Shown here in pieces: positions 34,515-42,643 of a stretch of DNA of 64,000 nt (its first letter is position 1; each line of letters opens with the position of its first letter). The notes beneath the pieces were generated by a model. That model ran no database searches. It was not told the DNA's origin and saw only the letters and a list, made by a program, of their open reading frames with translations. The translations under genes and the position numbers were made by a program. The stretch is taken from positions 1,984,001 through 2,048,000 of the forward strand of contig NZ_CP081964.1 in NCBI RefSeq assembly GCF_019844075.1, read 5' to 3'. Source of the stretch: Curtobacterium sp. TC1 (lineage in GTDB: Bacteria > Actinomycetota > Actinomycetes > Actinomycetales > Microbacteriaceae).

Positions 34515-35225
34515 TCACTCCTCTCGCGCCGAGGCGGAGCCCAGTGCTCGTTCCCAGACTCGGCGCGTTCGACGGGCGGTCGCTGTGTCGTCGTCGAGTC
34601 CGTCGCAGAACCTACGGACCCAGCTCTCGGCGTCGAGTCTCGGCACACGGAACTCGTTGCCGACGTAGTACGCCGAGTCCGGCAGCGGCACGACGTTGAT
34701 GATGTAGTAGAGCGCTCGGCGCGGCACTCCGATCTCGTCAGCGATCCACCCCAGGCCGACGGAGGAACGATCCGGCTGGCGGTGACGTGGGAACGGTCGG
34801 CGGCGGGTGATGCGGCGTTCCTCGACGAACTGGCGAGCGTCGTCGATCGGGACCTGGATCGAGTTACCGATCCGGCGGGCCGAGTCGGGAAGTGCGCCCT
34901 CGGAGCTGAGCACCCAGACACGTCGCTGTGTGATGTTCAGCTGCGCAGCGATCCACGCGAGGTCCACGGTCTCGACGTCGTCCGGGAAGGGTTCGATGCC
35001 GTAGCCGTAGAACCGGCGCTTGTCGGATCGACGTTCTTCGATGAACGGTTCGGCGCTGGTGCGGGGGATGCGCAGTTTCCCGGTCTCGTCCCGGTAGGTA
35101 CCGACGGGCAGCTTGCCCTTCGACGACCACGCGTAGGCGCTCCCCATGGCGACTCCGACGGCGTCGGCGAGCTCGCGGAGGGTCATGGTCTCGGCCACGG
35201 GGACGTTCTTCGTGCTGGTGGTCAT
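34515..35225 (-). CDS. DNA-binding protein with three MerR/excisionase-type HTH repeats
   Basis: 236 residues; ATG at 35225 with AGGAGC upstream. Three repeats of one unit: about 16-70 (LRELADAVGVAMGSAYAWSS ... LRIPRTSAEPFIEERRSDKR), about 88-148 (LAWIAAQLNITQRRVWVLSS ... IQVPIDDARQFVEERRITRR) and about 157-213 (LGWIADEIGVPRRALYYIIN ... FRVPRLDAESWVRRF). Each is an HTH_17-like helix-turn-helix with a beta wing. A triplicated arrangement in one chain suggests recognition of a long or repeated operator. Alone on the minus strand near the right end of the island; a plausible island regulator. Confidence 0.72.
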   Translation of the reverse strand: MTTSTKNVPVAETMTLRELADAVGVAMGSAYAWSSKGKLPVGTYRDETGKLRIPRTSAEPFIEERRSDKRRFYGYGIEPFPDDVETVDLAWIAAQLNITQRRVWVLSSEGALPDSARRIGNSIQVPIDDARQFVEERRITRRRPFPRHRQPDRSSVGLGWIADEIGVPRRALYYIINVVPLPDSAYYVGNEFRVPRLDAESWVRRFCDGLDDDTATARRTRRVWERALGSASAREE

Positions 35226-35676
35226 CTGGGGCTCCTGATGGTCTGGGCCGACCTGTTGACGACCTCACCGACATGTATGCGGCGAAAACATCGGGAGCGG
35301 GGAGTCGCAGCGGTCACCGCCCGGTCCGCGAACCCGGCTTGCCCGTCGACTTCATGGTCAGAAGGCAGCCGGATCCGCACTGGGTCGCCGATCGGCGGGG
35401 GATCGCCAGCTGCATCTCGTCCCTCGCCGAGCGGGGTAGGAGGTATGGATAGGAGATCTGTATGTACGAGGGGCTGGGAGGGCAGATGTACCTCTCTTCT
35501 TCTTCAGATCTCTTTCACTGTTCAAGAACTTAAGAAGAAGAAGAAAAGGGGCCCTACTTCCGCAGCAGGCTGCGGATCCGGTTGACTTGTCAGACCGCTC
35601 CACGCGTTGAGCGTCAGTCGTGATCTTCGCAAGCCAGGGGCTGGATCGACACGGGTTTCGCCGCATCGTGTAGGGC
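35226..35676. other. Intergenic region with purine/pyrimidine tracts
   Basis: No supportable gene. Lower-GC patch near 35490-35560 with CTTCTTCTTC and, about 45 bases on, GAAGAAGAAG, which can pair as a stem with a long loop; it may be a terminator or a recombination-prone tract. Confidence 0.45.
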
Positions 35677-36185
35677 ATGTCCAGCACGACCCGCCTCTCT
35701 CGGTTCACCTCAGGACTCTCGCGCTTCCCGGGAGCCGAGCTCGCAACCGAACCCATCAACCTCACGACCGCGGTTGGAGTCCCGGTGACCACGCTCATCA
35801 TCAGCTGTGGCAGAGACTGCGCGGTCGCGGACGATGCGACGACCGCAGTGAAGTGGTTGTTCCCGAGGCGACCACTCGGGCAGACTTCGCCGCCCGGACT
35901 GCTGAGGCCGCTCAGGCCGCGGAGCGAGCGCACTATGAGCAGATCCGGCGGTGCGTCGCTGCCCACAGGATGTCCGCTTCGCAGCACCGGCTATACGCAG
36001 CACCGAAGGACACCCATTTCGACGGGTCGCTTCCATCGCGGTGGCTAGGAGTCCCGCCGCTGTATCTGACGGAAACGCAGCTCGGCGACCGACCGCTCCC
36101 GAGGGGTCTCACCGAGCGGGTGTGCGGAGCGCCCGATGCGTGCTTGCGGCTGCTCGCTGATGCAGGCGTCATCGAGTTCTGGTGA
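35677..36185 (+). pseudogene. Hypothetical gene, probable frameshift
   Basis: ATG at 35677 opens a protein-like frame (SRFTSGLSRFPGAELATEP, VPVTTLIISCGRDCAVADDA) to about 35865. Beyond that the protein-like frame is the next one (TRADFAARTAEAAQAAERAH, SRWLGVPPLYLTETQLGDRP) to a stop at 36185. A single indel near GTTCCCGAGG would join them into about 170 residues. No family recognised. Confidence 0.4.
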
Positions 36186-36216
36186 ATCGACGTGGGTTGC
36201 CTCGCTCCGCGCATAG

Positions 36217-36786
36217 ATGCTCCGAGAACGACGTCCGTCAAGGACGGGGTTCCGGAACGGAGATGACACGTTGACCGAGGTACACCCCGAAAAGACGATC
36301 GAGCACTGGGGTGGTGTCCTCGTCACGTTGGACGGCGCGTCGGGCACTGAATGGCGCGAGCTGCCGTGGTTCCTCCTGCGCGAGGCGCTCCGCGCTCACT
36401 CGCTCGGTCCGGGCGGGGAACTGCTCATCATCGAGTGTCGCGACACCGACGCCGAAGACGCCGCTGTACGCGGGCGAGCGCAGGTGCTCTCCCTCGGTGT
36501 CGGCTACGGCGTCATCGTTGAACTCTGGGACGACACCGGAGACGTGTCGTTGTACGAGCGCATCGCACTGCGCGACGAGCCTCGAGATGTCCTCCGACTG
36601 ACGCTCTCTCCGACCTGGACCGCCGTCGTTCGCCAGGCTGAGATCCTCTCGCCGTGGCAAGCTGCCTCTGTCCTCGGGTGGATGATGCCCTGTGACGCCC
36701 CTCTGCTCGACGACTACTGGACGTCAGAGCAGGCTCTCGACTTCTGGCAGGACGTCCGCGCGGGCCGTCGCCGCCCACCGGTCTGA
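36217..36786 (+). CDS. Hypothetical protein, last gene of the island
   Basis: 189 residues from the ATG at 36217, or 171 from the TTG at 36271, which has GGAG about 10 bases upstream. Alpha/beta pattern (WGGVLVTLDGASGTEWRELP, GPGGELLIIECRDTD, GVGYGVIVELWDDTG) and C-terminal WMMPCDAPLLDDYW. No family recognised. Ends about 30 bases before the right arm-type repeat. Confidence 0.62.
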   Translation: MLRERRPSRTGFRNGDDTLTEVHPEKTIEHWGGVLVTLDGASGTEWRELPWFLLREALRAHSLGPGGELLIIECRDTDAEDAAVRGRAQVLSLGVGYGVIVELWDDTGDVSLYERIALRDEPRDVLRLTLSPTWTAVVRQAEILSPWQAASVLGWMMPCDAPLLDDYWTSEQALDFWQDVRAGRRRPPV

Positions 36787-36816
36787 TGCCGGACGAGATC
36801 GTCCCACTGGCAGACC

Positions 36817-36842
36817 TTGGCACGGTTCTTGGCACGAATCTG
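36817..36842 (+). repeat. Right arm-type site candidate
   Basis: TTGGCACGGTTCTTGGCACG, nearly the same as the repeat at 4496-4513 near the other end and in the same orientation; spacing of the two TGGCACG units differs by one base. Confidence 0.55.
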
Positions 36843-36951
36843 CACGCACAGCCGTTCATCACCGTTGATGTCGGTTCAGCTCGGAAGCCCGCACCGGCGC
36901 GGAACTCCGGCCAGATGCCAGCAACGGCGGACGAGTTCCCCGGTGATGCAT

Positions 36952-36998
36952 TTCCCTGACACGGAAGAGGTCACTGGTTCGATCCCAGTATCGCCCAC
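36952..36998 (+). repeat. attR: 47-bp direct repeat of the tRNA-Val(GAC) 3' part
   Basis: Identical to 4375-4421. Upstream of it the sequence no longer matches the tRNA, so this is the displaced target end, not a tRNA gene. Confidence 0.9.
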
Positions 36999-37003
36999 AG
37001 CAG

Positions 37004-37039
37004 GAGCCCCGGAAGGACCGTCAGGTCCGGCCGGGGCTC
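37004..37039 (+). terminator. Ancestral terminator of the tRNA array
   Basis: GAGCCCCGG...CCGGGGCTC with an inner GGACC/GGTCC stem, then CTTCGT. It follows attR at tRNA-like distance, so before integration it terminated the tRNA-Val transcript. Confidence 0.75.
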
Positions 37040-37112
37040 TCTTCGTCCCCTGCGATGTTCGGCCGACAACCACTGTGGCGCTCGGGCCGGTCACCTCCGG
37101 GCTGTGGTTCGA

Positions 37113-37430
37113 TCACCGGCGAAGCCAAGGGGTGCCGGCATCCCGCTCATCGACCGCGCACGCCCGTGCGAGCCGATCTCGCGCGCTGCGAGGCTGGCTG
37201 GGTGGGTGGGTGACCATGGCGCGATCGTGTCGGCTTGGAAACTCCTTCGCGGTGATCAGTGTGCGCTCGGGCAGTGAATCCGCGCACTGTGCGCACCGTG
37301 ACCGCTGGTCGGCCGACTCGAAGGTGACTACGCGCCACTTGCTGCTCCCACAGCGTGCCCCACTCCTGGTGGTGAGCGCGCAGGATGCGACGAGCTACCG
37401 AGGCGTTCCACAGCACGTACCTGCGAATCG
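37113..37430 (-). pseudogene. Zinc-ribbon-like remnant
   Basis: One minus-strand frame reads RCGSSKWRVVTFESADQRSR then CAQCADSLPERTLITAKEFP and ends at a stop (37113-37115), resembling small actinobacterial proteins with C-x-x-C knuckles, but only one intact CxxC is left. The natural start is in another frame (about 37430 on), so a frameshift is likely. Low confidence. Confidence 0.3.
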
Positions 37431-37480
37431 TCGTTGCTCCTTCCCGGACCCGCGCGAACACGATCTCGGCAGCCAGGGGT

Positions 37481-38644
37481 TCACTGCGACTTCGTTCTGC
37501 GCTCGATGTGTCGAACAGAAAGCGCCCCTGCGATCGCGACTACCGCGGTGGCGATGATCGCTGCACCAGCGACGCCACCCGATCTCTCGACGACGAGCCC
37601 CGCGGCACTCGTCCCGAGCGCAGCGCCTCCGACAGCAGCCACGACGACGAGGCCGTACGCGCTGGCGATCAAGCGCGGCGGCACAACGACGTCGAGGGCG
37701 GTGGTCAGGATGATCGCCACTGGACTCGACAGCCACCCGACCACGAACACCATGGCGGCCAGGAGAACAACCCGGTCGCCGACGATCACCAACGTCGCGT
37801 ACCCGCTGGCGGTGAGCGCCAGGGCGGTGAGGAGTCGCGCCCGCCGAATGTCCGGAACCGGTCGCGCACCATAGAGCAGCGCACCAGCCGCTTCCCCGAT
37901 CGCCAGGCACGCCAAGACCGGTCCTGCCAGTCCCTGCCTCCCGGCCGCATCCGTGACTGCCGGCACGATCACCGTCAACGACCCCGTCGCCACGCTCACG
38001 AGAGCACCGATCGCGAGGATTCGAGCGAATGTCGCCACACCAGCCAGCGGAAGTGGCAAAGAGGCGGGCAGCGGAGATTCGGTCCTGCCCATCGTCACTG
38101 CCAGCAGGAATCCTGCGGCCGCGATGACCGCGGCGATGACCAAGAAGGTCAGGCGCCGAGGTGCCGAGATCACCAGCAGGCCTGCCACCGTCGGCCCCGT
38201 CGCGAGTCCCGCTTGGAACGCGACTGAGAGCAGCGCGTAGGCACCGGATCGTTCCGCAGGCTCGGAGAAGGAGCGCGGGATGGATGCGCGAAGGGCTGCA
38301 GCCAGAGCCGGGAACGACACCCCGGCCCCAGCAAGGAGGAGCGACCGCGTTGTCGACGACGGGGATGCGACCACCAAGAGCATGAAGCAGCAGCTGACAC
38401 CCGCGCCGATGCTCACCACCCAGCGCGCAGGGACGCGAGACATCAACGCCCCCTGAACCGGCACGCCCACGGCATTCGCCAACCCGAATGCGCCAGCAGC
38501 GGCCGCCCGACAGGCAAGGGAATCGCCGGAAGACAAGATCAGCGACAGTGGAACCATCCCGAGAGCCACGGCCGATAGCGCAACCGCTCCGACACCGATC
38601 GTGAAAGGACGGTCAGCGAGCAGGCGTCGGTAGACGACGGTCAT
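37481..38644 (-). CDS. MFS transporter (12 membrane segments)
   Basis: 387 residues from the ATG at 38644, with GGAG five bases upstream; the open frame extends to 38692. About 12 hydrophobic segments, with the mid-protein break near residues 190-200. N-terminal MTVVYRRLLADRPFTIGVG and SRVPARWVVSIGAG in the first loop region are typical of the drug/metabolite MFS group with short loops. Substrate not readable. Stands alone between the island end and the SpoIIE-like remnant. Confidence 0.85.
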   Translation of the reverse strand: MTVVYRRLLADRPFTIGVGAVALSAVALGMVPLSLILSSGDSLACRAAAAGAFGLANAVGVPVQGALMSRVPARWVVSIGAGVSCCFMLLVVASPSSTTRSLLLAGAGVSFPALAAALRASIPRSFSEPAERSGAYALLSVAFQAGLATGPTVAGLLVISAPRRLTFLVIAAVIAAAGFLLAVTMGRTESPLPASLPLPLAGVATFARILAIGALVSVATGSLTVIVPAVTDAAGRQGLAGPVLACLAIGEAAGALLYGARPVPDIRRARLLTALALTASGYATLVIVGDRVVLLAAMVFVVGWLSSPVAIILTTALDVVVPPRLIASAYGLVVVAAVGGAALGTSAAGLVVERSGGVAGAAIIATAVVAIAGALSVRHIERRTKSQ

Positions 38645-39034
38645 GGGAGCTCCACAAATGGAGCCCACCCACCCGGGAGGCACGCTCCCCACGCATCAGC
38701 GGAGTCGCCGACTGTGCAGATCGTACACACACAGAGCCAACCATGTCGACGCCGTGACATCTGATCGACTGTCGCCGGTTCCTTCGCATGCGCCGCCAGC
38801 AGCGCATGCAGGAACGCGCGTTCCCTTCTCTCCGATCAACGGAACCACCGCAGCCGATGCGATGCAATCCCACGTTCGAGACACCCGATGCCAGCCCGGT
38901 AGCCGATCCGCTACCGGAGCCGGCTGGTACAGGTCGTGAACGAGCCGCCGAGGCCGAAGGCTCGGTTACAGGTGCTGTCTCGATGGTGTGCGGAATGACC
39001 CAGACATTCCGCACGCCTTCGCCGGCCCGCTGTC
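38645..39034. other. Intergenic region upstream of the MFS gene
   Basis: About 390 bases without a supportable gene on either strand. The MFS promoter should lie here. Confidence 0.45.
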
Positions 39035-39423
39035 GTGAGTACAGATCGTGGGGCAGCGATGCGTGCTGCTCCCGCCGTGCTCGCGGGCTCCACGATCGCA
39101 ACGACGGCACGGTCGGCGCGCGGGATCTCCGGAGCCCTGTCCGACGTCACTCTGGACCGCGTCATGGACAAAGGCTCGCCTCTGGGGTGCTCACCGCGGA
39201 CCTGCTCGGCGGCCTCGAGGTGTTCCACCACGAGCCCCCCGGGCGAAGCCGTCGATTCCGCGGAGACCGCGACCCGAGACCACTTCGAACGCGCATCCGC
39301 GTTCGCAGCGCTCTTCCATGCCCGGTTGCGATTCCGCGACGGTCGGGTCGAGTTCGTCGACGCCGGCCACGGCCTCACCGCTCACGCCCACACGTCCGGC
39401 GCTGCAGAGAGGATCCCCTCCTG
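39035..39423 (+). pseudogene. PP2C-type (SpoIIE) serine phosphatase remnant
   Basis: The last third reads FERASAFAALFHARLRFRDG then VEFVDAGHGLTAHAHT, the conserved 'lfhari....g.v.fvnAGH' block of SpoIIE/RsbU phosphatases. The preceding GVLTADLLGGLEVFHHEPPG is in another frame, and the usual C-terminal part after the AGH block is missing. Fragmentary and frameshifted. Confidence 0.5.
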
Positions 39424-39537
39424 AGACTTCCCGATCGCTCTGCAGCCTGCGGGTATGCCCGTACCGCCGCGGATTCACCGGACCAGCCCACGTCAGACCG
39501 CATCGCGGTCGACGAGCAGCTGGACCCTCGGAGGTCT

Positions 39538-40161
39538 TCAGGCGCCGACGTGGTTCTGGATGAAGATCTCGATCGACGCCCGGAGCGGGGCGAGTTCGAC
39601 GTCGGTGGTGATGGTCGTTTGATCGGGGACCTCGTCGCGCAGTTCCTCCAGTCCGAACAGCGCGCGCGTGAACCAAGGCTGGACGGCGCTGGTCAATGCC
39701 TGATCGGCGAGCAGTGTCATCGTCGCGCCGTCCAACGCGAATCGCTCCTCGAGGAACGCGCACAAGCGTGCGTGTGCCCTGCCGAAGAACGCTTCGTAAA
39801 GTCCCGACGATGCCTCGGGGAGCCGTTCTGCCTCGGCGATGCCGAGTCGGCAGGTCCGCAAGATGGGCGCCCAGGTGAGCATCTGCGCGAATCGTCCACA
39901 GAAGAGGACTGCCGCTTCCGTAGGGTCGTCGGCGTAGCGCTCTGGGGTCTTCATCCGCCCGTCGAAGAGTTCCTGAATGCGTCCGATCACGGCGACGAAG
40001 AGTACGTCCTTCGTTTCGAAGTGTGCGTACAGGGACCGTTTCGAGGTCTGAGCCCTTTGGGCGACGAGGTCCATGGACGTGCGGTCGAACCCGAGCTCGA
40101 GGAAGACGTTCTTGGCCTCGGCGAGGATGTGCTCGCGAAGCTCGTTACCGCGGCGCGCCAT
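39538..40161 (-). CDS. TetR/AcrR family regulator
   Basis: 207 residues; ATG at 40161 with GGAAGG six bases upstream. N-terminal HTH: REHILAEAKNVFLELGFDRT, then SMDLVAQRAQTSKRSLYAHF (the TetR recognition helix with the typical Y-x-H-F), and a helical ligand domain ending in IEIFIQNHVGA. Divergent from the NmrA-like gene, with an AGTAGA-G-TCTACT palindrome in the shared 65-base promoter, so it probably represses itself and that operon. Confidence 0.9.
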   Translation of the reverse strand: MARRGNELREHILAEAKNVFLELGFDRTSMDLVAQRAQTSKRSLYAHFETKDVLFVAVIGRIQELFDGRMKTPERYADDPTEAAVLFCGRFAQMLTWAPILRTCRLGIAEAERLPEASSGLYEAFFGRAHARLCAFLEERFALDGATMTLLADQALTSAVQPWFTRALFGLEELRDEVPDQTTITTDVELAPLRASIEIFIQNHVGA

Positions 40162-40190
40162 GTGTTGCCTTCCGTTGAAGTAAACGGTAC

Positions 40191-40203
40191 AGTAGAGTCT
40201 ACT
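40191..40203. promoter_or_regulatory. Probable TetR operator
   Basis: Palindrome AGTAGA-G-TCTACT between the divergent TetR and NmrA-like genes. It lies upstream of both starts and overlaps promoter-like AT-rich sequence. Confidence 0.6.
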
Positions 40204-40226
40204 TAGTGAACGAGGAGTATCCACCC

Positions 40227-41105
40227 ATGATCGTCGTAACCGCCCCAACAGGCCTCATCGGAAGTCAAGTTCTCGCCGGGCTCTTGGAAGGAGACGAGCC
40301 CGTTCGTGTGATCGTGCGCGACGCCAGCCGGCTTTCGGCCGAGCTGCGCGACAGGGTCGAGGTCATCGAGGGCTCGCACCGCGACGCCGCCGTGGTCGAC
40401 AGGGCTTTTGCGGGTGCTGACTCGGTGTTCTGGCTCGTGCCAGCGGACGAACGAGCCCTGAGCGTCTACCACGCCTACGTCGGCTTCAGCATCCCCGCCG
40501 CCGACGCGATCGTCCGCCATGGCGTCAAGCGTGTGGTCACGGTCTCCGCCCTCGGACGCGGCACGCAGATCTACGCCGGCTACGCCTCCGCGTCGAACGC
40601 GATGGAGGACCTGATCGCGAGCACCGGCGTCCACCTCCGTGCACTCGTCATGCCCTCGTTCGTGGACAACCTGATCTGGCAGGTCGGCGCGATGAAGAAC
40701 GCCGGCGCGTTCTTCTCCCCGATCGGCGGTGACCTCAAGCTGCCCGCCGTCGCTACCCGCGACATCGCCGCCGAGGCCACACGCCTGCTGCTGAGCCCGA
40801 CCTGGACCGGCCGCGAAGACGTCCCCGTGCTTGGCCCGGAGGACCTCTCCTTCAACGACATGGCTGCGATCATCACCGATGTGTTGGGCACCCCGATCCG
40901 ATTCCAGCAGGTCCCGGCACAGCAGCAGAAGGACGGCTTCCTCGGTCGCGGCTACTCCGAGGCGATGGCGGCGGGGATGGTCGACATGGCCGTCGCAAAG
41001 GACAACGGCCTCGACAACGCGGTCGCCCGCACCCGTGAGAACACCACCCCGACGACTTTCCGTGAGTGGGTCGAGGACACGCTCAAGCCCGCCTTCAGCG
41101 TCTGA
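40227..41105 (+). CDS. NmrA-like NAD(P)-binding protein (atypical SDR)
   Basis: 292 residues; ATG at 40227 with GAGGAG about 10 bases upstream (a GTG at 40206 is in frame but less likely). N-terminal MIVVTAPTGLIGSQVL shows the GxxGxxG-type dinucleotide loop as TAPTGLIG. Further blocks are VKRVVTVSALGRG, RALVMPSFVDNLIWQ and LPAVATRDIAAEATRLLL. No Y-x3-K pair, as in the NmrA/QOR2-like group (quinone reductases or redox sensors). Divergent TetR plus a downstream MFS exporter suggest a chemical-stress response unit. Confidence 0.85.
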   Translation: MIVVTAPTGLIGSQVLAGLLEGDEPVRVIVRDASRLSAELRDRVEVIEGSHRDAAVVDRAFAGADSVFWLVPADERALSVYHAYVGFSIPAADAIVRHGVKRVVTVSALGRGTQIYAGYASASNAMEDLIASTGVHLRALVMPSFVDNLIWQVGAMKNAGAFFSPIGGDLKLPAVATRDIAAEATRLLLSPTWTGREDVPVLGPEDLSFNDMAAIITDVLGTPIRFQQVPAQQQKDGFLGRGYSEAMAAGMVDMAVAKDNGLDNAVARTRENTTPTTFREWVEDTLKPAFSV

Positions 41106-41180
41106 ACCGTCGCCGCATCCCCATCACCTCCGTCGGAGCTCCCCTCGCGATCGCGCGACGGGAGCTCCGACCCGTCCCGC

Positions 41181-42569
41181 ATGCCTGGAGCCCTTGTGCC
41201 TGAAAGACTCTCCTCCGGATGGGTTCTCGCCCTCACCGCTGCAGCCCAGTTCGTGCTGCAGCTCGACTTCGCCATCGTCAACGTCGCCCTGCCCACCGTG
41301 CAGCGCGATCTCGGTTTCACCGAGGCGGGCCTGCAGTGGGTCGTCACCGGCTATGCGCTGACCTTCGGCGCACTGCTCCTGGTCGGCGGACGCTTCGGTG
41401 ACCTCATCGGCTACCGCCGCGCCGTCATCGGCGGCCTGGCGCTCTTCGCTCTCACCTCCCTTTCCGGCGGCCTCGCGACCGGCGGTGGAGTGCTCGTCGC
41501 ATCCCGGATGGTGCAGGGTGCCAGTGCGGCGCTCATCGCGCCTGCCGCGCTCGCGCTACTGGCCCATGCTCATCCTGAGCCGAGGGCGCGCATCCGAGCC
41601 ATGGGCATCTTCCAGGGCAGCGTGGCGGCGGGAGCGTCCGCGGGCATCGTTCTCGGCGGGGTCCTCACTCAGTACGTCGGGTGGCGGTCGGTGCTGTTGA
41701 TCAATCCGCCGCTCATCCTGGTCCTCATCGCCCTCATCCTCTGGCGTGTGCCGGCGATCCCCGGCCACAGCGGCATCCGGCTCGACCTGCCGGGCGCGCT
41801 CACAGCGACCGGTGCGACCGCCGCGCTCATCCTCGGCGTCAGCCAGGGCCAGCAGAACGGCTTCGGCAGTCCGAGCTCGTGGATCGCCCTCGTGGCGGCC
41901 GCGGTGCTCGCGGTCGCATTCGTTGCCGTCGAACGGCGCATCGCCGACCCGATGCTGCCCTTCTCGCTCCTGCGCGGTGACGGACGACCCGCTGCGCTCG
42001 TCGCCATCTTGGTGATCGGAGCGGTGCTCGCCGGCTACGTGTACTTCGTGTCGATGTACCTACAGCACGTGCTCGCGTTCTCGGCACTGCAGACCGGCCT
42101 CGCCCTCGTCCCTGCCACCCTGACCGCATTCGTGGTCTCCACCCAGGTGGCCCGCCGCGTGCTGCCACGCCTCGGATTCCGGCGGCAACTTCTGCTGGCT
42201 CTGTTGCTCGTCGGTGCGGGACAGCTGTGGCTCTCCCAGGTGACAGCGACCGGCAGCTACGTCGTCAATGTGTTGGCCGGCATCCTGCTCACCGCAGCCG
42301 GAATGGGACTCGCCCTGCCCGCCGCATCCCTCGCGCTCACCGCAGAGGCGCCCCCACATCAGCGCGGCATCGCAGGGGCGCTCTTCGCCTCCGGGCAACA
42401 GGTCGGCAGCGCGATCGGCATCGCGGTCCTGGCCACCATTGCCGCAGCCAGCACCGACACGACGGGAGACCTCGTCAGCGGGTACCGACTCTCCTTCCTC
42501 GTCGCGACCGGGCTCATCGCCCTCGCCGTCATCGCGACCGCTGTCCCTCGCACTCGGAGAACAGCCTGA
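41181..42569 (+). CDS. MFS drug exporter of the DHA2 (14-TM) type
   Basis: 462 residues from the ATG at 41181; a GTG at 41196 has GGAG six bases upstream and may be the real start. About 14 hydrophobic segments. Motifs are FAIVNVALPTVQRDLG in the first helix, GGRFGDLIGYRRA (loop 2-3 signature) and PAALALLAHAHPEP then GAVAAG-type helix 5 (QGSVAAGASAGIVLGG). Expected proton-coupled export of drugs or toxic compounds. Follows the NmrA-like gene in the same direction by 75 bases, probably one operon under the TetR repressor. Confidence 0.9.
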   Translation: MPGALVPERLSSGWVLALTAAAQFVLQLDFAIVNVALPTVQRDLGFTEAGLQWVVTGYALTFGALLLVGGRFGDLIGYRRAVIGGLALFALTSLSGGLATGGGVLVASRMVQGASAALIAPAALALLAHAHPEPRARIRAMGIFQGSVAAGASAGIVLGGVLTQYVGWRSVLLINPPLILVLIALILWRVPAIPGHSGIRLDLPGALTATGATAALILGVSQGQQNGFGSPSSWIALVAAAVLAVAFVAVERRIADPMLPFSLLRGDGRPAALVAILVIGAVLAGYVYFVSMYLQHVLAFSALQTGLALVPATLTAFVVSTQVARRVLPRLGFRRQLLLALLLVGAGQLWLSQVTATGSYVVNVLAGILLTAAGMGLALPAASLALTAEAPPHQRGIAGALFASGQQVGSAIGIAVLATIAAASTDTTGDLVSGYRLSFLVATGLIALAVIATAVPRTRRTA

Positions 42570-42643
42570 GGGAGAATCCCGTGTCGTGGTGCACCCGTCC
42601 GGGGGGGGTGATCGCGGAGTGTCGAGGACGCAGCCTGACGCGG

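Larger units (their letters stand above)
4375..36998. mobile_element. 32.6 kb tRNA-Val integrative element (genomic island)
   Basis: Bounded by a perfect 47-bp direct repeat (4375-4421 and 36952-36998) that covers the anticodon arm to the 3' end of tRNA-Val(GAC). It carries a tyrosine recombinase and an excisionase-like gene just inside the left end, and similar arm-type repeats near both ends. No phage structural, conjugation or replication genes were recognised. It may be a satellite, a mobilisable island or a decayed ICE. Cargo: HEPN/ATPase cluster, ImmA-like/PIN pair, and many small accessory genes. Confidence 0.88.

Noticed and set aside
36950..36998. A second tRNA-Val gene
   Set aside because: Only the 3' 47 bases match; no acceptor 5' strand or D arm precedes it. 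It is attR.
4375..36998. Complete prophage
   Set aside because: No capsid, portal, terminase, tail or lysis genes were recognised, so I call it an integrative island.
42594..42612. G8 run after the MFS exporter as a functional element
   Set aside because: Near a gene end with no hairpin partner; simplest reading is a homopolymer tract.
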